From assembly GCA_021158595.1 (NCBI GenBank), contig JAGGUF010000075.1, positions 1 to 5,736 of the forward strand: a DNA stretch of 5,736 bases. Direction: 5' to 3'. Below the pieces are notes generated by a model that saw nothing but the letters and a program-made list of their open reading frames with translations, made no database searches and had not been told where the DNA came from. Origin of the DNA: a bacterium. GTDB taxonomy: Bacteria; Patescibacteriota; Minisyncoccia; Minisyncoccales; GCA-002788555. Positions 4,993-5,736 of the stretch are shown piece after piece (positions within the stretch are counted from its first letter, which is position 1; the number at the start of each line of letters is the position of its first letter). The position numbers and the translations under genes were made by a program.

Positions 4993-5736
4993 ATGTTAAT
5001 TGACACTCATGCTCATTTGAATTCACCGCCTTTTGAAGAAGACTTAGAAGAAGTAATTAAAAGATGTCAAGAAGGTAATGTCTGGGTTATAAATGTCGGA
5101 ACCCATTATGAGGATTCAAAAAGAGCAGTAGAAATTGCTGAGAAGTATTCTGAAGGCATCTTTGCCGCAATTGGACTTCATCCTGAACATTTGGGTGATG
5201 GTGTGGCAAAACTTAAAATCAACGGTGAAGAATACATTATTAAAAGAGAAAAGCGATTTGAGTACGAAAAATACAAGAAACTGGGAAAATCGCCAAAGGT
5301 GGTAGCAATTGGCGAGATTGGATTAGATTACTGGCATAAGCCAAAAACTAAGAAAAAATTAGCCGAGTTTAAGCAAAAACAAAAAGAACTACTTTTAGAG
5401 CAAATTAAACTGGCAGAAGAACTAAATCTGCCAATTATTTTCCACTGCCGACTGGCTCATAATGACCTCATAGAGGTCTTAAAATCCGAAATCCGAAATC
5501 CGAAATCCAAAACAAATCCTAAATCCCAAATTCCAAGTTCGAAACCTAAGGGAGTAGTTCATTGTTTTACTGGAAGCTGGGAACAAGCTCGGGAATATAT
5601 GGATATGGGTTTTTATTTAGGTTTTAATGGCTTGATTTTTAAACTAAATTTGGACGAAATAATTAAAAAAACACCTTTAGAGAGGATCTTAATTGAAACC
5701 GACTGTCCCTTTTTAACACCACCACAAGCAAAATCA
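4993..5736 (+). CDS. tatD: TatD family metal-dependent hydrolase, 3'-partial
   Basis: TatD-family proteins are cytoplasmic TIM-barrel metal-dependent hydrolases; characterised members are DNases. The frame starts at ATG 4993 and is open for 248 codons to the window edge. The metal ligands are visible: His6 and His8 in IDTHAHL, Glu108 in AIGEIGLDYW, His151 in IIFHCR, His190 in VVHCFTGS and Asp237 in LIETDCPFLTP. The family is usually about 255-270 residues, but this copy is already 248 at the Asp237 motif, so it carries extra residues. One insertion lies between IGLHPE and GEIGLD (a Lys/Glu/Tyr-rich segment around residues 78-101). Another is the repeat-derived stretch at residues 164-186. Neither breaks the frame or removes a ligand. 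No Shine-Dalgarno sequence precedes the start. Perhaps 30-50 residues are missing at the right edge. Confidence 0.93.
   Translation, partial: MLIDTHAHLNSPPFEEDLEEVIKRCQEGNVWVINVGTHYEDSKRAVEIAEKYSEGIFAAIGLHPEHLGDGVAKLKINGEEYIIKREKRFEYEKYKKLGKSPKVVAIGEIGLDYWHKPKTKKKLAEFKQKQKELLLEQIKLAEELNLPIIFHCRLAHNDLIEVLKSEIRNPKSKTNPKSQIPSSKPKGVVHCFTGSWEQAREYMDMGFYLGFNGLIFKLNLDEIIKKTPLERILIETDCPFLTPPQAKS
5482..5550 (+). repeat. Low-complexity repeat inserted in frame within tatD
   Basis: The segment begins with AAATCCG repeated three times, then decays into variants (AAATCC, AAACAAATCC, TAAATCCC, AAATTCCAAG, TTCGAAACC). It encodes residues 164-186, starting KSEIRNPKSK and continuing with TNPKSQIPSSKPK. It lies between two conserved TatD blocks, after DLIEVL and before GVVHCFTGS. 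The His151-to-His190 distance is 39 residues, against about 25 in well-known TatD proteins, consistent with an insertion of around 14 residues. The composition (Lys, Ser, Pro, Asn) suggests a surface loop. Confidence 0.75.

Overview
This AT-rich window (roughly one-third G+C by eye) carries five genes, all on the + strand, separated by intergenic spacers built largely from inverted repeats. The CoA-activase-type protein points to an anaerobic bacterium. The short SpeD, the short RsmI, the lack of clear Shine-Dalgarno sequences and the many palindromic spacers fit an uncultured candidate-phylum lineage, but the window alone cannot fix the taxonomy.

Region 1 (1-2067): the 3' part of a gene for a 2-hydroxyacyl-CoA-dehydratase activase-related protein, open at the left edge. 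It is interrupted in frame by a 375-residue intein (784-1908) with a LAGLIDADG homing endonuclease. The intein sits immediately before the Cys of the conserved PFGCMPE motif.

Region 2 (2068-2451): a repeat-dominated spacer. It holds a ~183-bp imperfect palindrome, a second copy of the palindrome's end sequence, a GC-rich hairpin with G-tracts, and between them a good sigma-70-type promoter for the next two genes.

Region 3 (2452-3690): a two-gene polyamine operon, speD (S-adenosylmethionine decarboxylase) followed with no gap by speE (spermidine synthase-type aminopropyltransferase). SpeD would supply the decarboxylated AdoMet that SpeE uses. SpeD has an unusual ETS motif at its self-cleavage site but keeps the spacing of the known catalytic residues.

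Region 4 (3691-4054): a spacer with an AT-rich terminator-like palindrome, a possible promoter, a second GC-rich palindrome and a 132-bp palindrome with perfect 28-bp arms.

Region 5 (4055-5736): rsmI (16S rRNA C1402 2'-O-methyltransferase), a spacer with further copies of the GC-rich repeat, then a tatD-family metal-dependent hydrolase that runs off the right edge. The tatD frame contains an in-frame low-complexity repeat insertion encoding Lys/Ser/Pro/Asn-rich residues.

The most notable points are the intein placed at a key cysteine, the variant SpeD processing site, and repeat DNA that both fills the spacers and has entered a coding frame.
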